DNA from: Thermohalobaculum sp964576075
Lineage (GTDB): Bacteria; Pseudomonadota; Alphaproteobacteria; Rhodobacterales; Rhodobacteraceae
Assembly (NCBI GenBank): GCA_964576075.1
Contig: CAZNTX010000003.1
Location: 1 to 64,000 of the forward strand
Length of the DNA: 64,000 nucleotides
Reading direction: 5' to 3'
Shown: positions 8,325 through 17,020 of the stretch, in pieces
Layout: each line of letters opens with the position of its first letter
How positions within the stretch are numbered: the first letter of the stretch is position 1
Position numbers and translations under genes: made by a program
The notes under the pieces: model-generated
Databases searched by the model: none
What the model was told of the DNA's origin: nothing
Seen by the model: only the letters and a program-made list of their open reading frames with translations

Positions 8325-8977
8325 CCGGGCTCGCCGAGGTCCGTGCGCGCATCGCCGATGCGGCGGCGGAGGCGGGGCGCAACCCCGAGGAGATCGCCCT
8401 CGTCGCCGTCTCCAAGGTGCAGCCGCTCGAGCGGATCGAGGCGGTGCTCGAGGCCGGCCACCGGGTCTTCGGCGAGAACCGGGTGCAGGAGGCGGCGGGC
8501 AAATGGCCCGAGTTCCGCGCGCGCTTCCCCGGGATCGAGCTCCACCTCGTCGGGCCGTTGCAGACCAACAAGGTGCGCCAGGCGGTCGAGCTCTTCGACG
8601 TGATCGAGACGGTGGACCGGCCGAAGCTCGCGAAAAAGCTCGCCGAGGTGTTCGAGGAGACCGGGAGGCGGCTCCCCTGCTACATCCAGGTCAACACCGG
8701 AGAGGAGCCGCAGAAGGCCGGCGTGATGCCCGCGGAGGCGGACGCCTTCGTGGCGGAGTGCCGCGAGCTCGGCCTGCCGGTCGCGGGCCTCATGTGCATC
8801 CCGCCGGTGGAGGAGGAGCCGGCGCTGCATTTCGCGCTCCTCGCCAAGATCGCGGCGCGCAACGGGCTCGCCGGGCTCTCCATGGGCATGAGCGGGGATT
8901 TCGAGCGGGCCATCGCACTCGGGGCGACGGTGGTGCGCGTCGGCTCCGCGCTCTTCGGGGAGCGGGTCAGGGGCTGA
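8321..8977 (+). CDS. yggS: YggS family PLP homeostasis protein
   Basis: 218-residue YggS/PROSC-type protein that binds pyridoxal phosphate and helps keep PLP and amino/keto acid pools balanced. The family motif is seen as VAVSKVQPLERI (PLP lysine), followed by FGENRVQEA, ELHLVGPLQTNK and the late GLSMGMSGDFERAIALGATVVRVG. It starts with GTG overlapping the sulfotransferase stop. Its last 11 bases overlap the end of the convergent siroheme gene. Confidence 0.95.
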   Translation: MTGLAEVRARIADAAAEAGRNPEEIALVAVSKVQPLERIEAVLEAGHRVFGENRVQEAAGKWPEFRARFPGIELHLVGPLQTNKVRQAVELFDVIETVDRPKLAKKLAEVFEETGRRLPCYIQVNTGEEPQKAGVMPAEADAFVAECRELGLPVAGLMCIPPVEEEPALHFALLAKIAARNGLAGLSMGMSGDFERAIALGATVVRVGSALFGERVRG

Positions 8978-9932
8978 GGGCGCGCGGGGCGGGGACCACC
9001 TCCGCCACGATCCCCCGGGCCGCGAGCGCCGCGGCCACCGCCACCGCCTCCGGGGCGAGGACGACGAGGGCCGGCGCCTCGGCCCCCGCGGCGGCCTCTG
9101 CGAGGGCTTCCGCGCTGGCGTCGGGGACCGCGAGGCGCTCCGCATCGCGCCGGGCGAGGTCGAGAACCGCCGCGCCGAGGCCCGCGGGGTGCACCACCGC
9201 ATCGGCCGATTGCAGGCGCTGCACGGCGCGCAGCGTGACCATATCGGCGGGCCCCGGCCCCGGATCGAGCACGGCGACGGAGCGCGCCGCCGCCTCCGGC
9301 GCGCCGCCCGCAGCGAGCGCAGCGTCGATCTCGGCCATGGCGCCCGCTTCGTCGCCGCGGAGGAAGCGCCGGCGCGGCCCCTCCACCGCCCATTCCCAGA
9401 AGCCCCGGCGCCGCGGGCGGGCGACCGCCTGCGCGATCCGCGGGCGCAGCGCCCCCATGGCGGCGACGAAGCGGCCGAGCCCCGGCTCGAGCATCCCCTC
9501 GAGCGCCGTCTTGACCCGGCGGGCGAGGACCGGCGCGGCCCCCTCGGTGCCGATCGCCACCACGAGGGGATCGCGGTCCACGAGCGCGGGGAAGGTCGCC
9601 TCGCACATCTCAGGCCGGTCGACCACGTTGACCAGCGCCCCCGCCCCCCGGGCGAGATCGGCGATGCAGGCATCCGCGCCGACGCAGCCCGTGGCGACGA
9701 GCGCCATCCGCGCGCCCCGGAGCGCGGGCTCGGAGAGGACGGCGGGCGCATGCTCGGCCCGGCCCTCGGCGACCATGGCGGCGAGTTCGGGCTCGAGGTC
9801 CGGCGCCATCAGGGTGATCCGCGCCTCGGTGCGCGCGAGGAGCCGCGCCTTCTGCGCCGCCGCCTCGCCGCCCCCTGCGATGACCACCCGCCGCCCGCCA
9901 TCGAGCCGCACGAACATGGGAAAGCTCTTCAT
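8967..9932 (-). CDS. cysG: Siroheme synthase: precorrin-2 dehydrogenase/ferrochelatase with truncated methyltransferase part
   Basis: 321 residues. The first about 210 residues are the CysG-B type NAD-binding domain (VVIAGGGEAAAQKARLL, then VNVVDRPEMCEATFPALVDRDPL), which oxidises precorrin-2 and inserts iron to make siroheme for sulfite or nitrite reductase. The remainder starts like a uroporphyrinogen-III methyltransferase (DPGPGPADMVTLRAVQRLQSAD) but stops after about 100 residues, well short of the normal 240 or more, so the SAM-methyltransferase domain is incomplete. A separate CobA would be needed to supply precorrin-2. Convergent with yggS. Confidence 0.85.
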   Translation of the reverse strand: MKSFPMFVRLDGGRRVVIAGGGEAAAQKARLLARTEARITLMAPDLEPELAAMVAEGRAEHAPAVLSEPALRGARMALVATGCVGADACIADLARGAGALVNVVDRPEMCEATFPALVDRDPLVVAIGTEGAAPVLARRVKTALEGMLEPGLGRFVAAMGALRPRIAQAVARPRRRGFWEWAVEGPRRRFLRGDEAGAMAEIDAALAAGGAPEAAARSVAVLDPGPGPADMVTLRAVQRLQSADAVVHPAGLGAAVLDLARRDAERLAVPDASAEALAEAAAGAEAPALVVLAPEAVAVAAALAARGIVAEVVPAPRALSP

Positions 9933-9970
9933 GGCCCCTCTCTCGCGCCCGGACCGCGGCCCCACAAGCG

Positions 9971-10004
9971 AAAAAAACGCCCCGGAGCGCACTGGCCCGG
10001 GGCG
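9971..10004 (-). terminator. Intrinsic terminator of glnK-amtB
   Basis: Read on the reverse strand, an 8-bp perfect G+C stem (arms 9997-10004 and 9978-9985) with an 11-base loop is followed by seven T (9971-9977). It lies 51 bases after the amtB stop. Confidence 0.88.
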
Positions 10005-10054
10005 AAGCGGGAGGCCGCCGCCGCGACGGCCTCCGGGGGACTGGTTGGCTGGGC

Positions 10055-11461
10055 TCAGACGAACTGCGAGCCCTTGCCGAACTCGGGATAGGCCTCCATG
10101 CCGATCTCGGTGCTGTCGAGGCCGGCCATCTCCTCCTCCTCGGTGACGCGGATGCCGATGGTGATCGCGAGGAACACCCAGAGCACCAGCGAGACCACGA
10201 AGACCGCGGCGCCGACGATGAGGATCGACATGAGCTGGCCCATGATCGTCGCGTCGCCATTGGTGATGCAGACCGCCATGGTGCCCCAGATGCCGGCGAA
10301 GAGGTGGACCGGGATGGCGCCGACCACGTCGTCGATCTTCAGGCGGTCGAGCATCGGCACGGTGAAGACCACGATCACGCCGCCGACCGCGCCGATCAGC
10401 GTCGCCATGCCGAGGGTCGGCGTCAGCGGCTCCGCGGTGATCGAGACGAGACCCGCCAGCGCGCCGTTGAGGCACATGGTGAGGTCGACCTTGCCGTAGA
10501 GGAGCTGGGTCAGCAGGAGCGCCGCCACGACGCCGCCGGCCGCCGCCGCGTTGGTGTTGGCGAAGATGCGCGAGACGTCGGCCACGTCGCCGACCGAGCC
10601 CATGGCGAGCTGCGAGCCGCCGTTGAAGCCGAACCAGCCGAGCCAGAGGATGAAGGCGCCGAGGGTCGCGAGCGGCAGGTTGGAGCCAGGCATCACGGTC
10701 ATCTTGCCGTCGGCGGAGTATTTGCCGAGCCGCGGCCCGAGCACGATGGCGCCCGCGAGCGCCGCCCAACCGCCGACCGAGTGCACGACCGTCGAACCGG
10801 CGAAGTCGAGGAAGCCGTATTGCGTGTCGAGGAAGCCGCCGCCCCACTTCCAGGAGGCCTGGATCGGGTAGATCACGGCGGTCAGCGCGAAGGTGAAGAG
10901 CAGGAAGGGCCAGAGGCGGATGCGCTCGGCCAGCGCGCCGGAGACGATCGACGCGGTCGCCGCGCAGAACATCAGCTGGAAGATGTAGTCCGAGCCGGTG
11001 GAGGCGTAGGAGATGTCGTCGGCATCCTCGGGGCCGATGCCGACCGCCTCGAGCACGGCGACGCCGAAGGCGCCGAGATAGCCGCCCTCCTCGTCGGACC
11101 CGATGGTCCAGTTTCCGAGCGGATACATCAGGTTGTAGCCGATCAGGTAGTAGCCGATGGCGGCGATGGAGAAGAGGCCGATGTTCTTGGTGCACTGCAT
11201 CGCGACGTTCTTGGAGCGCACGAGGCCAGCCTCGAGCATGCAGAAGCCCGCGGCCATGAACATCACGAGGAAGCCGCCGATCAGGAACAGCAGCGTGTTG
11301 AAGACGAAAACCGACTGGCCGGGGACCGGGTCGGGCACCGCGGCGGCCTCGGCGGCCGGCTCCGCAGCGGCGGCGGCCTCCGTGGCCTCCTGGGCGAGCG
11401 CGGGCTCGTAGGCCAGGACGGCCGATGCGGCGAGGAGCGTGACAAGCGTCTTGGTGTTCAT
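10055..11461 (-). CDS. amtB: Ammonium transporter AmtB
   Basis: 468-residue Amt/Rh channel. An N-terminal signal peptide (MNTKTLVTLLAASAVLA...ALA) is followed by an Ala/Glu-rich linker and then about eleven membrane helices. The twin pore histidines can be placed in FAGSTVVHSVGGWAAL and IPVHLFAGIWGTM; NTNAAAAGGV and the C-terminal EFGKGS also fit. It imports ammonium at low external concentration. The glnK gene lies 32 bases upstream on the same strand, the classic pair in which GlnK blocks AmtB when nitrogen is plentiful. A strong terminator follows. Confidence 0.96.
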   Translation of the reverse strand: MNTKTLVTLLAASAVLAYEPALAQEATEAAAAAEPAAEAAAVPDPVPGQSVFVFNTLLFLIGGFLVMFMAAGFCMLEAGLVRSKNVAMQCTKNIGLFSIAAIGYYLIGYNLMYPLGNWTIGSDEEGGYLGAFGVAVLEAVGIGPEDADDISYASTGSDYIFQLMFCAATASIVSGALAERIRLWPFLLFTFALTAVIYPIQASWKWGGGFLDTQYGFLDFAGSTVVHSVGGWAALAGAIVLGPRLGKYSADGKMTVMPGSNLPLATLGAFILWLGWFGFNGGSQLAMGSVGDVADVSRIFANTNAAAAGGVVAALLLTQLLYGKVDLTMCLNGALAGLVSITAEPLTPTLGMATLIGAVGGVIVVFTVPMLDRLKIDDVVGAIPVHLFAGIWGTMAVCITNGDATIMGQLMSILIVGAAVFVVSLVLWVFLAITIGIRVTEEEEMAGLDSTEIGMEAYPEFGKGSQFV

Positions 11462-11493
11462 GACGTCTCTTACCTTCCAGTTTCGCATGGGGG

Positions 11494-11832
11494 TCACAGC
11501 GCGTCTTCGTCGCGCTCGTCGGTCCGCACGCGGATCGCCTGCTCGACGGCGGCGACGAAGATCTTCCCGTCGCCGATCTTGCCCGTCCGCGCGGTGCTGC
11601 TGATGGTCTCGACGATCTGATCGACGCGGTCGTCGGCGACGACCATCTCGATCTTGATCTTGGGCACGAAGTTCACGACGTATTCGGCGCCGCGATAGAT
11701 CTCCGTGTGCCCGCTCTGACGGCCATACCCCTTGACCTCGGAGACCATCAGACCCTGGACGCCGATCTGCGTCAGGGCCTGGCGGACCTCCTCCAGCTTG
11801 AAGGGTTTGATGACGGCTACGATCAGTTTCAT
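11494..11832 (-). CDS. glnK: Nitrogen regulatory protein PII (GlnK type)
   Basis: 112-residue PII protein. The uridylylated tyrosine lies in the T-loop signature TEIYRGAEY, and the second PII signature is TGKIGDGKIFVAAVEQAIRV. PII proteins sense 2-oxoglutarate, ATP/ADP and, through uridylylation, glutamine. The direct link to amtB argues for the GlnK rather than the GlnB role. Length is normal and the start MKLIVAVIKPFKLEEVR is canonical. Confidence 0.96.
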   Translation of the reverse strand: MKLIVAVIKPFKLEEVRQALTQIGVQGLMVSEVKGYGRQSGHTEIYRGAEYVVNFVPKIKIEMVVADDRVDQIVETISSTARTGKIGDGKIFVAAVEQAIRVRTDERDEDAL

Positions 11833-11882
11833 CTCTCTCCCCGATCTGACTGACTGGATCGGTCCAGCCTCCAGCCCCGGCC

Positions 11883-11898
11883 TTCAAGATCGGTGCCA
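11883..11898 (-). promoter_or_regulatory. Possible sigma-54 promoter for glnK-amtB
   Basis: On the reverse strand TGGCACCGATCTTGAA resembles the sigma-54 consensus TGGCAC-N5-TTGC: the -24 GG and the spacing of 10 bases are right, but the -12 element reads GA instead of GC. It lies about 50 bases before glnK, a gene usually under NtrC/sigma-54 control. Confidence 0.5.
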
Positions 11899-12119
11899 GA
11901 ACGGGGAAGCCCGGATAGACCCCTGATACAGCAGGACTTTCCGGAATGCGGATGCGGCGGAGCCCGCGCTCTGGGCGGCTCGAGTGCACAGAGAGCAGGC
12001 AGTGCACGAATTTTCGGCAAACGAGTCCGGGGCGCGTCGGTCGCGGACGGGGCGTCCGGGCGGTCTGGTCCTTCGCTGCGCCATCGCATATCTCGCAGGG
12101 GGAACGGCGGGAGAGCGAG

Positions 12120-14246
12120 ATGGCGCGCAAGGGCCGCGGCCGGAACGGCGAGGGCGAGAGCGGGCGGCGCGAGCCGCCTGCGCCGCGCATGGCGCCCGAG
12201 CGCAAGGCCAAGCCGCGCGCCAAGCCCGCGCCCCGCCGCCCACGCCCGGAGCGCGGCCCCGGGCCAGTCGGGCGCGCCGTCCGCCGGGTGGTGCTCGGCC
12301 TGGCTGGGCTTCTCTGGCGCCTCGGCTGGCGGCTCGCGGTGGTGGGCGCGCTCGTCCTCGGCGCCGCGACGGGGTATTTCTACAGCCAACTCCCGCCCCT
12401 CCAGGCGCTGCTCGACGGGCGGGCCACCGGCTCCGTCACGCTGCTCGACCGCCACGGCAGCGTCTTCGCCTGGCGGGGCGAGCAATATGGCGGCGCGCTT
12501 CTCGCGGACGACGTCTCCCCCCATCTGATCCACGCGATCACCGCCGCGGAGGACCGGCGCTTCTGGGGCCATTGGGGGATCGACCCTCGCGGCATCGCCC
12601 GCGCGCTCTACGCCAATCTCCGCGCCGGGCGGGTGGTGCAGGGCGGCTCCACCCTCACCCAACAGGTGGCGAAGAACGTCTTTCTCGACGCCGAACGCAG
12701 CCTCGAGCGCAAGGTCAAGGAGGTGCCGATGGCCCTCGCGCTCGAGCTGAAATACTCCAAGGCGGAGATCCTCTCGATCTATCTCAACCGGGTCTATCTC
12801 GGCGCCGGGACCTATGGGTTCGAGGCGGCCTCGCAGCGCTATTTCGGCAAGTCCGCGCGCGCGGTGACGCCGGCGGAGGCGGCGATGCTCGCCGGCCTCC
12901 TGCGCGCCCCCTCCCGCTATGCGCCGACGAACGACATGGAGCGCGCGCAGGGCCGCGCCTCGGTCATCGTCCGCGCGATGCACGAGGAGGGCTATCTCTC
13001 CGATCAGCAGGTGTTCGACGCGCTCGCCAACCCCGCGGGCCTCAGCCGCGCCGCGGAGGCGGACCTGGGCGACGCCTTCGCCGATTGGGTGATGGAGACC
13101 GTCCCCTCCTATCTCGCCCGGCGCACCTCGGAGGACGTGCTGATCGCCACCACCTTCGACGCCGACGTCCAGCGCGCGGCGGAGGCGGCGGTCGCGCAGG
13201 TCTTCGCGGAGAAGGTGAAGCCCGGCAGCGTCGCGCAGACGGCGGTGGTGGTGATGACGCCCGAGGGCGCCGTGCGCGCCATGGTCGGCGGGCGCGAGGG
13301 CGGCACGGGGCGGTTCAACCGCGCGACCCAGGCGCTCCGCCAGACCGGGAGCGCCTTCAAGCCGGTGGTCTATGCCGCGGGCCTCGAGGCCGGGCTCCTG
13401 CCCACGAGCGTGATGGAGGACGCCCCCATCGCGATCGACGGCTGGGCGCCCAAGAACTACGGCGGCGGCTTCGCGGGGCCGGTGACGCTCGAGGAGGCGC
13501 TCGCGCGGTCGATCAACACGGTGGCGGTGCGGGTCTCGCAATATGCGGGGGCGGACCGGGTGCGCGCGCTGGCCCGCGAGATGGGGATCACGACGGAGCT
13601 CGCCCCGGGCCCCGCCGTCGCGCTCGGCACTTCGGAGGCGACGCTGATCGACATGGTGGGGGTCTACGGCACGATCCGCGCCGAGGGCCGCCGCGTGGAG
13701 CCCCACGGGATGCGCCGCCTGCGGCTGAGGGGCGACGACGCGCCGATCCTGAGCCACGCTCCCCCGCCGGCCGCGCAGGTGATCGCCCCCGAGACGGCGC
13801 GGCGGCTCACCCATATGATGCACGCCGTCGTCGAACGCGGCACCGGACGGCGCGCCCGGCTCGAAGGCTGGCAGGCGGCGGGCAAGACCGGCACCACCCA
13901 GGCCGCGCGCGACGCCTGGTTCGTCGGCTTCACGGCGGATTACGTGATCGGCGTCTGGATGGGGAACGACGACAACGCCCCGCTCACCGGCGTCACCGGG
14001 GGCGGGCTCCCCGCGGAGATCTGGCACGAGGTGGCGGCGCGGCTCCATGCCGGGCGCACGCCGCGCCCCCTGCCCATGGAGGCGGGGCCGGACCCGGCGG
14101 CGCGCCCCCGCCCGGGCCCGGCGGCGGAGCGGGAGGAGGAGGGCCTCTTCGGCCGGCTCTTCGGCACCTCCGCGCCAGAGCCCCGGACCCCGGCGCCGGA
14201 CCCCGGCCCGACCGATCTCGAGGCCCGCGCCGGGAACGACCGCTGA
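12120..14246 (+). CDS. Class A penicillin-binding protein (PBP1A family)
   Basis: 708 residues: a basic, proline-rich cytoplasmic head, one membrane anchor (VVGALVLGAATGYF), a GT51 glycosyltransferase domain with AAEDRRFWGHWGID near residue 142 and GGSTLTQQVAKN, then a transpeptidase domain with SxxK in TGSAFKP near 410, SIN, and the KTGTT box near 588. It polymerises and crosslinks peptidoglycan in the periplasm. The ATG at 12120 follows GGGAGAG and gives a normal cytoplasmic leader; the open frame further upstream lies in the glnK promoter region. A low-complexity Pro/Ala tail ends the protein. Convergent with the YgjP gene. Confidence 0.93.
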   Translation: MARKGRGRNGEGESGRREPPAPRMAPERKAKPRAKPAPRRPRPERGPGPVGRAVRRVVLGLAGLLWRLGWRLAVVGALVLGAATGYFYSQLPPLQALLDGRATGSVTLLDRHGSVFAWRGEQYGGALLADDVSPHLIHAITAAEDRRFWGHWGIDPRGIARALYANLRAGRVVQGGSTLTQQVAKNVFLDAERSLERKVKEVPMALALELKYSKAEILSIYLNRVYLGAGTYGFEAASQRYFGKSARAVTPAEAAMLAGLLRAPSRYAPTNDMERAQGRASVIVRAMHEEGYLSDQQVFDALANPAGLSRAAEADLGDAFADWVMETVPSYLARRTSEDVLIATTFDADVQRAAEAAVAQVFAEKVKPGSVAQTAVVVMTPEGAVRAMVGGREGGTGRFNRATQALRQTGSAFKPVVYAAGLEAGLLPTSVMEDAPIAIDGWAPKNYGGGFAGPVTLEEALARSINTVAVRVSQYAGADRVRALAREMGITTELAPGPAVALGTSEATLIDMVGVYGTIRAEGRRVEPHGMRRLRLRGDDAPILSHAPPPAAQVIAPETARRLTHMMHAVVERGTGRRARLEGWQAAGKTGTTQAARDAWFVGFTADYVIGVWMGNDDNAPLTGVTGGGLPAEIWHEVAARLHAGRTPRPLPMEAGPDPAARPRPGPAAEREEEGLFGRLFGTSAPEPRTPAPDPGPTDLEARAGNDR

Positions 14247-14249
14247 GGC

Positions 14250-14984
14250 TCAGGCGAAGCGGTAGCGGTGGAGGCTCCGGCCCTCGCGCTTCAGCCAGGC
14301 CTGCGGGCGGGCATAGTCCGGCATCAGCCCGGCGAGCACGGCCCAGTAGCGCGCCGAATGGTTCATCTCGGCGAGATGGGCGGCTTCGTGGGCGGCGAGA
14401 TAGGTCTGCACCTCCGGCGGGGCCATGGCGAGGCGCCAGGAGAAGTTGAGCCGCCCCGCCGCGGAGCAGGAGCCCCAGCGCGAGCGGGTGTCGCGGAGGG
14501 TGACGCCCGCGATCTCGCGCCCGAGCCGGGCGGCGAAGGCTTCCGCCTCCGGCACGATCCGCGCCCGCGCCCGGCGCTTGAGGAAGGCCGCGAGCGCGGG
14601 GCCCGCCTCTGCCCGGGGCGCGAGGAGGAGCCGGTCCCCCTCGAGCCGGGTGGTGCCGCGGGCCGCGCGTGCGATCTCCCGCGGCACCCCGTCGACCGGC
14701 AGCGCCACCCCCTCGGCGACCGCCACCGGCAAGGGCTGGCGCGCCCGCGCGGCGGCGAGCCAAGCGGTGTGGCGGGCGAGGAAGGCGCGGGCCTCGGCCT
14801 CCGGCGTGCCGGGGGGCAGGGTAAGGAGGGCGCCGCCCTCCGGCGTCATCCTGAGCGTGAAGCGCCTGGCGCGGGGATGGGGCCTCAGCCGCACCTCGAT
14901 CCGCGGCTCGGAGAGCGCGATCCGCTCCGGCAGCGCGGGGCGCCTATTCCGCAGCACGCGCGCCCATCGCCTGGGGGTCGACAT
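14250..14984 (-). CDS. YgjP/SprT-like zinc metallopeptidase
   Basis: 244-residue member of the YgjP-like (DUF45) metallopeptidase family. The zinc-binding helix HEAAHLAEMNHSARYW contains HExxH and the third histidine, and SRWGSCS before it is a family hallmark. The substrate is not known. The ATG at 14984 makes the gene overlap the end of phaZ by 41 bases; a GTG at 14957 would shorten the overlap to 14, so the start is uncertain. It stops 4 bases from the convergent PBP gene. Confidence 0.85.
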   Translation of the reverse strand: MSTPRRWARVLRNRRPALPERIALSEPRIEVRLRPHPRARRFTLRMTPEGGALLTLPPGTPEAEARAFLARHTAWLAAARARQPLPVAVAEGVALPVDGVPREIARAARGTTRLEGDRLLLAPRAEAGPALAAFLKRRARARIVPEAEAFAARLGREIAGVTLRDTRSRWGSCSAAGRLNFSWRLAMAPPEVQTYLAAHEAAHLAEMNHSARYWAVLAGLMPDYARPQAWLKREGRSLHRYRFA

Positions 14985-16224
14985 AGGTCCGGTGCGCGCG
15001 GATGTGGTCGCGGATCTTCGGCCGGATGAAGTTGCGGAACCGCGAGCCGTTGAACACGCCGTAATGCCCGACCTTGGGCTGGGTGTAGTGGAACTTCTTG
15101 GCGTCCGGCAGGTTGGGCGTGAGACCGAGCGCCGCCTCGGTCTGGCCGCGGCCGGTGATGTCGTCCTTCTCGCCCTCGACGGTCATCAGCGCGATGTCCT
15201 CGATGGCATGGGGGTTCACCAGCCGATCGCGGTGGCGCAAGAGGCCGCGCGGCAGGGCGTGGTCCTGGAACACCTTCTGGACGGTCTCGAGATAGAACTC
15301 CGCCGTCAGGTCCATCACCGCGAGATACTCGTCGTAGAAGGTGCGGTGGGCCGAGGCGCTGTCGCCGTCGCCGCGGACGAGGTTGCGGAACTGGTCGAGA
15401 TGCGCGTCGACATGGCGGTCGAGATTCATGTGCATGAAGCCCGAGAGCTGCAGGAAGCCCGGATAGACCCGCCTCAGGAAGCCCCGATTGGGGAAGGGAA
15501 CGATGGCGATCACGTTCTTCTCGAACCAGGAGAGCGAGCGCGTGGTGGCGAGCACGTTGGGCTCCGTGGGGCTCACGCGGGTGTCGATCGGGCTGCCCAT
15601 GAGCACGAGCGTCGCCGGGCGCGCGGGGTCGCGGTCCTCGGCCATCAGGGAGGCGGAGGCGAGGCAGGGCACGCCGGGCTGGCAGACCGCCATCACCGCG
15701 GGCCGCTCGCCGCCCTTGGCGAGGACGCGGCAGAACTCGGTGATGTAGTCGGTATAGTCCGCGAGATCGAAGCGCCCCTCGGTCAGCGGAACGTCGCGGG
15801 CGTCGGTCCAGTCGGTGATATAGACCTCGTGCTCTGGCAGCATCGCCTCGACCGTTCCGCGCAGGAGCGTCGCGAAATGGCCGGACATCGGGGCGACGAT
15901 CAGCACCGGCGGGTCGTTGCGCGCATCGGCGAGCACGCTCTTGCGGCGGAAATGGAGGAGCCGGCAGAACGGCTTCTCGAGCACCACCTCCTCCTCGACG
16001 GGCACGAGCTCGCCCTGCACCTCCACCTCGGAGATGCCGAATTCCGGCTTGCCGTAGCGCTTGGTGGCATGGAGGAACATGTCGAAGGCGGCGGCCGTGG
16101 TCCGCGCACCGATGCTGTGGGCGAAGGGGTTGAACGGGTTCCGCAGCGCCTGGAGGTTCATTTGCACCGCGCTTCTCAGCGGGCTGATCGCCGCGTGCGT
16201 GAACTCGTAGACGTGATAGAGCAT
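14944..16224 (-). CDS. phaZ: Intracellular polyhydroxyalkanoate depolymerase
   Basis: 426-residue PhaZ of the alphaproteobacterial intracellular type. The start MLYHVYEFTHAAISP is typical, as are APMSGHFATLLRGTVEAMLP, ITDWTDARDVPL and AVCQPGVPCLASASL, where the lipase-box serine is replaced by cysteine (C-Q-P-G), as in many members. It hydrolyses stored PHB granules to release 3-hydroxybutyrate units, implying PHA storage in this organism. The ATG at 16224 was chosen over a longer frame because the upstream stretch has no matching sequence. Confidence 0.93.
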   Translation of the reverse strand: MLYHVYEFTHAAISPLRSAVQMNLQALRNPFNPFAHSIGARTTAAAFDMFLHATKRYGKPEFGISEVEVQGELVPVEEEVVLEKPFCRLLHFRRKSVLADARNDPPVLIVAPMSGHFATLLRGTVEAMLPEHEVYITDWTDARDVPLTEGRFDLADYTDYITEFCRVLAKGGERPAVMAVCQPGVPCLASASLMAEDRDPARPATLVLMGSPIDTRVSPTEPNVLATTRSLSWFEKNVIAIVPFPNRGFLRRVYPGFLQLSGFMHMNLDRHVDAHLDQFRNLVRGDGDSASAHRTFYDEYLAVMDLTAEFYLETVQKVFQDHALPRGLLRHRDRLVNPHAIEDIALMTVEGEKDDITGRGQTEAALGLTPNLPDAKKFHYTQPKVGHYGVFNGSRFRNFIRPKIRDHIRAHRTYVDPQAMGARAAE

Positions 16225-16396
16225 CGGCTGCCTCGCGCATTGTTTGGGGTGGAGCCTAGGCAGTCGCCCCCGGCCCGGCAAGCCCATGCCTTCGCAGTTG
16301 CACAAAATGCCGCCGGGCGTGGCCCGTCCGCACCCCTTTGACAACCGCGCGGGGATGTGGCAACGGCCACGGCTCACCCGAGATGGAGCCTGTGGG

Positions 16397-16828
16397 ATGC
16401 CGAAACCGGAATGGGGCGTGAAGCGCAGCTGCTTGTCCTGCGGCGCGCGATTCTACGATCTGATGCGCGATCCGATCCACTGCCCGAAATGCGGCGCGGA
16501 GTTCGACCTCGCCACGGCCGTTCGCCCGAAGCGCGCAAAGGCCGCGGCGGCGGCGGCGCCTGCGGCAGCGGAGATCGAGGAGGAGGTCGAGCTCGTCGAG
16601 ACCGAGACCGAGGACGACGCGGCCGAGGACGACGCGCTGCCCGAGGAAGAGGCCGCCGCCCCGCTCGAATCCGACGACGACGACAGCGAGGACGACGAGA
16701 CTGTGGTGGACGACGACGACACCGATCTCGGCGACTTCAACGACGACTCGCTGCTCGACGACGACGACGACGACACCGGCATCGAGGGCCTCGACGACGT
16801 GGGGTCCGACGAGGACGAGCGGAACTGA
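16397..16828 (+). CDS. TIGR02300 family protein with acidic tail
   Basis: 143 residues. The start MPKPEWGVKRSCLSCGARFYD, with C-x2-C pairs in SCLSC and HCPKC, is the conserved head of the TIGR02300 family of alphaproteobacteria and looks like a small zinc ribbon. A short basic linker and then an extremely acidic Asp/Glu tail (from about residue 60 to the end) follow. No function is established. It is transcribed alone, divergent from phaZ and just before tRNA-Ala. Confidence 0.85.
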   Translation: MPKPEWGVKRSCLSCGARFYDLMRDPIHCPKCGAEFDLATAVRPKRAKAAAAAAPAAAEIEEEVELVETETEDDAAEDDALPEEEAAAPLESDDDDSEDDETVVDDDDTDLGDFNDDSLLDDDDDDTGIEGLDDVGSDEDERN

Positions 16829-16865
16829 CCCGCAGAGCGGCGGCCAGCGGGGGGCGTTTTTGCGC

Positions 16866-16894
16866 TTGAATCCCCCGCCCGCCCCGCGTAGATA
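16866..16894 (+). promoter_or_regulatory. Possible promoter of tRNA-Ala
   Basis: TTGAAT (16866-16871) and TAGATA (16889-16894) are 17 bases apart, with the tRNA beginning 19 bases later. Spacing is ideal; the -10 match is weak. Confidence 0.45.
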
Positions 16895-16913
16895 CTCGCC
16901 ACGCGGAACGGCT

Positions 16914-16989
<76 letters not shown>

Positions 16990-17020
16990 GCTTCCGCGGA
17001 ATTCCGAATAGGGTGATCGG

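Noticed and set aside
7115..8977. Apparent 620-residue fusion ending in YggS
   Set aside because: The first two thirds are out-of-frame readings of the sulfotransferase genes; YggS has its own GTG start at 8321.
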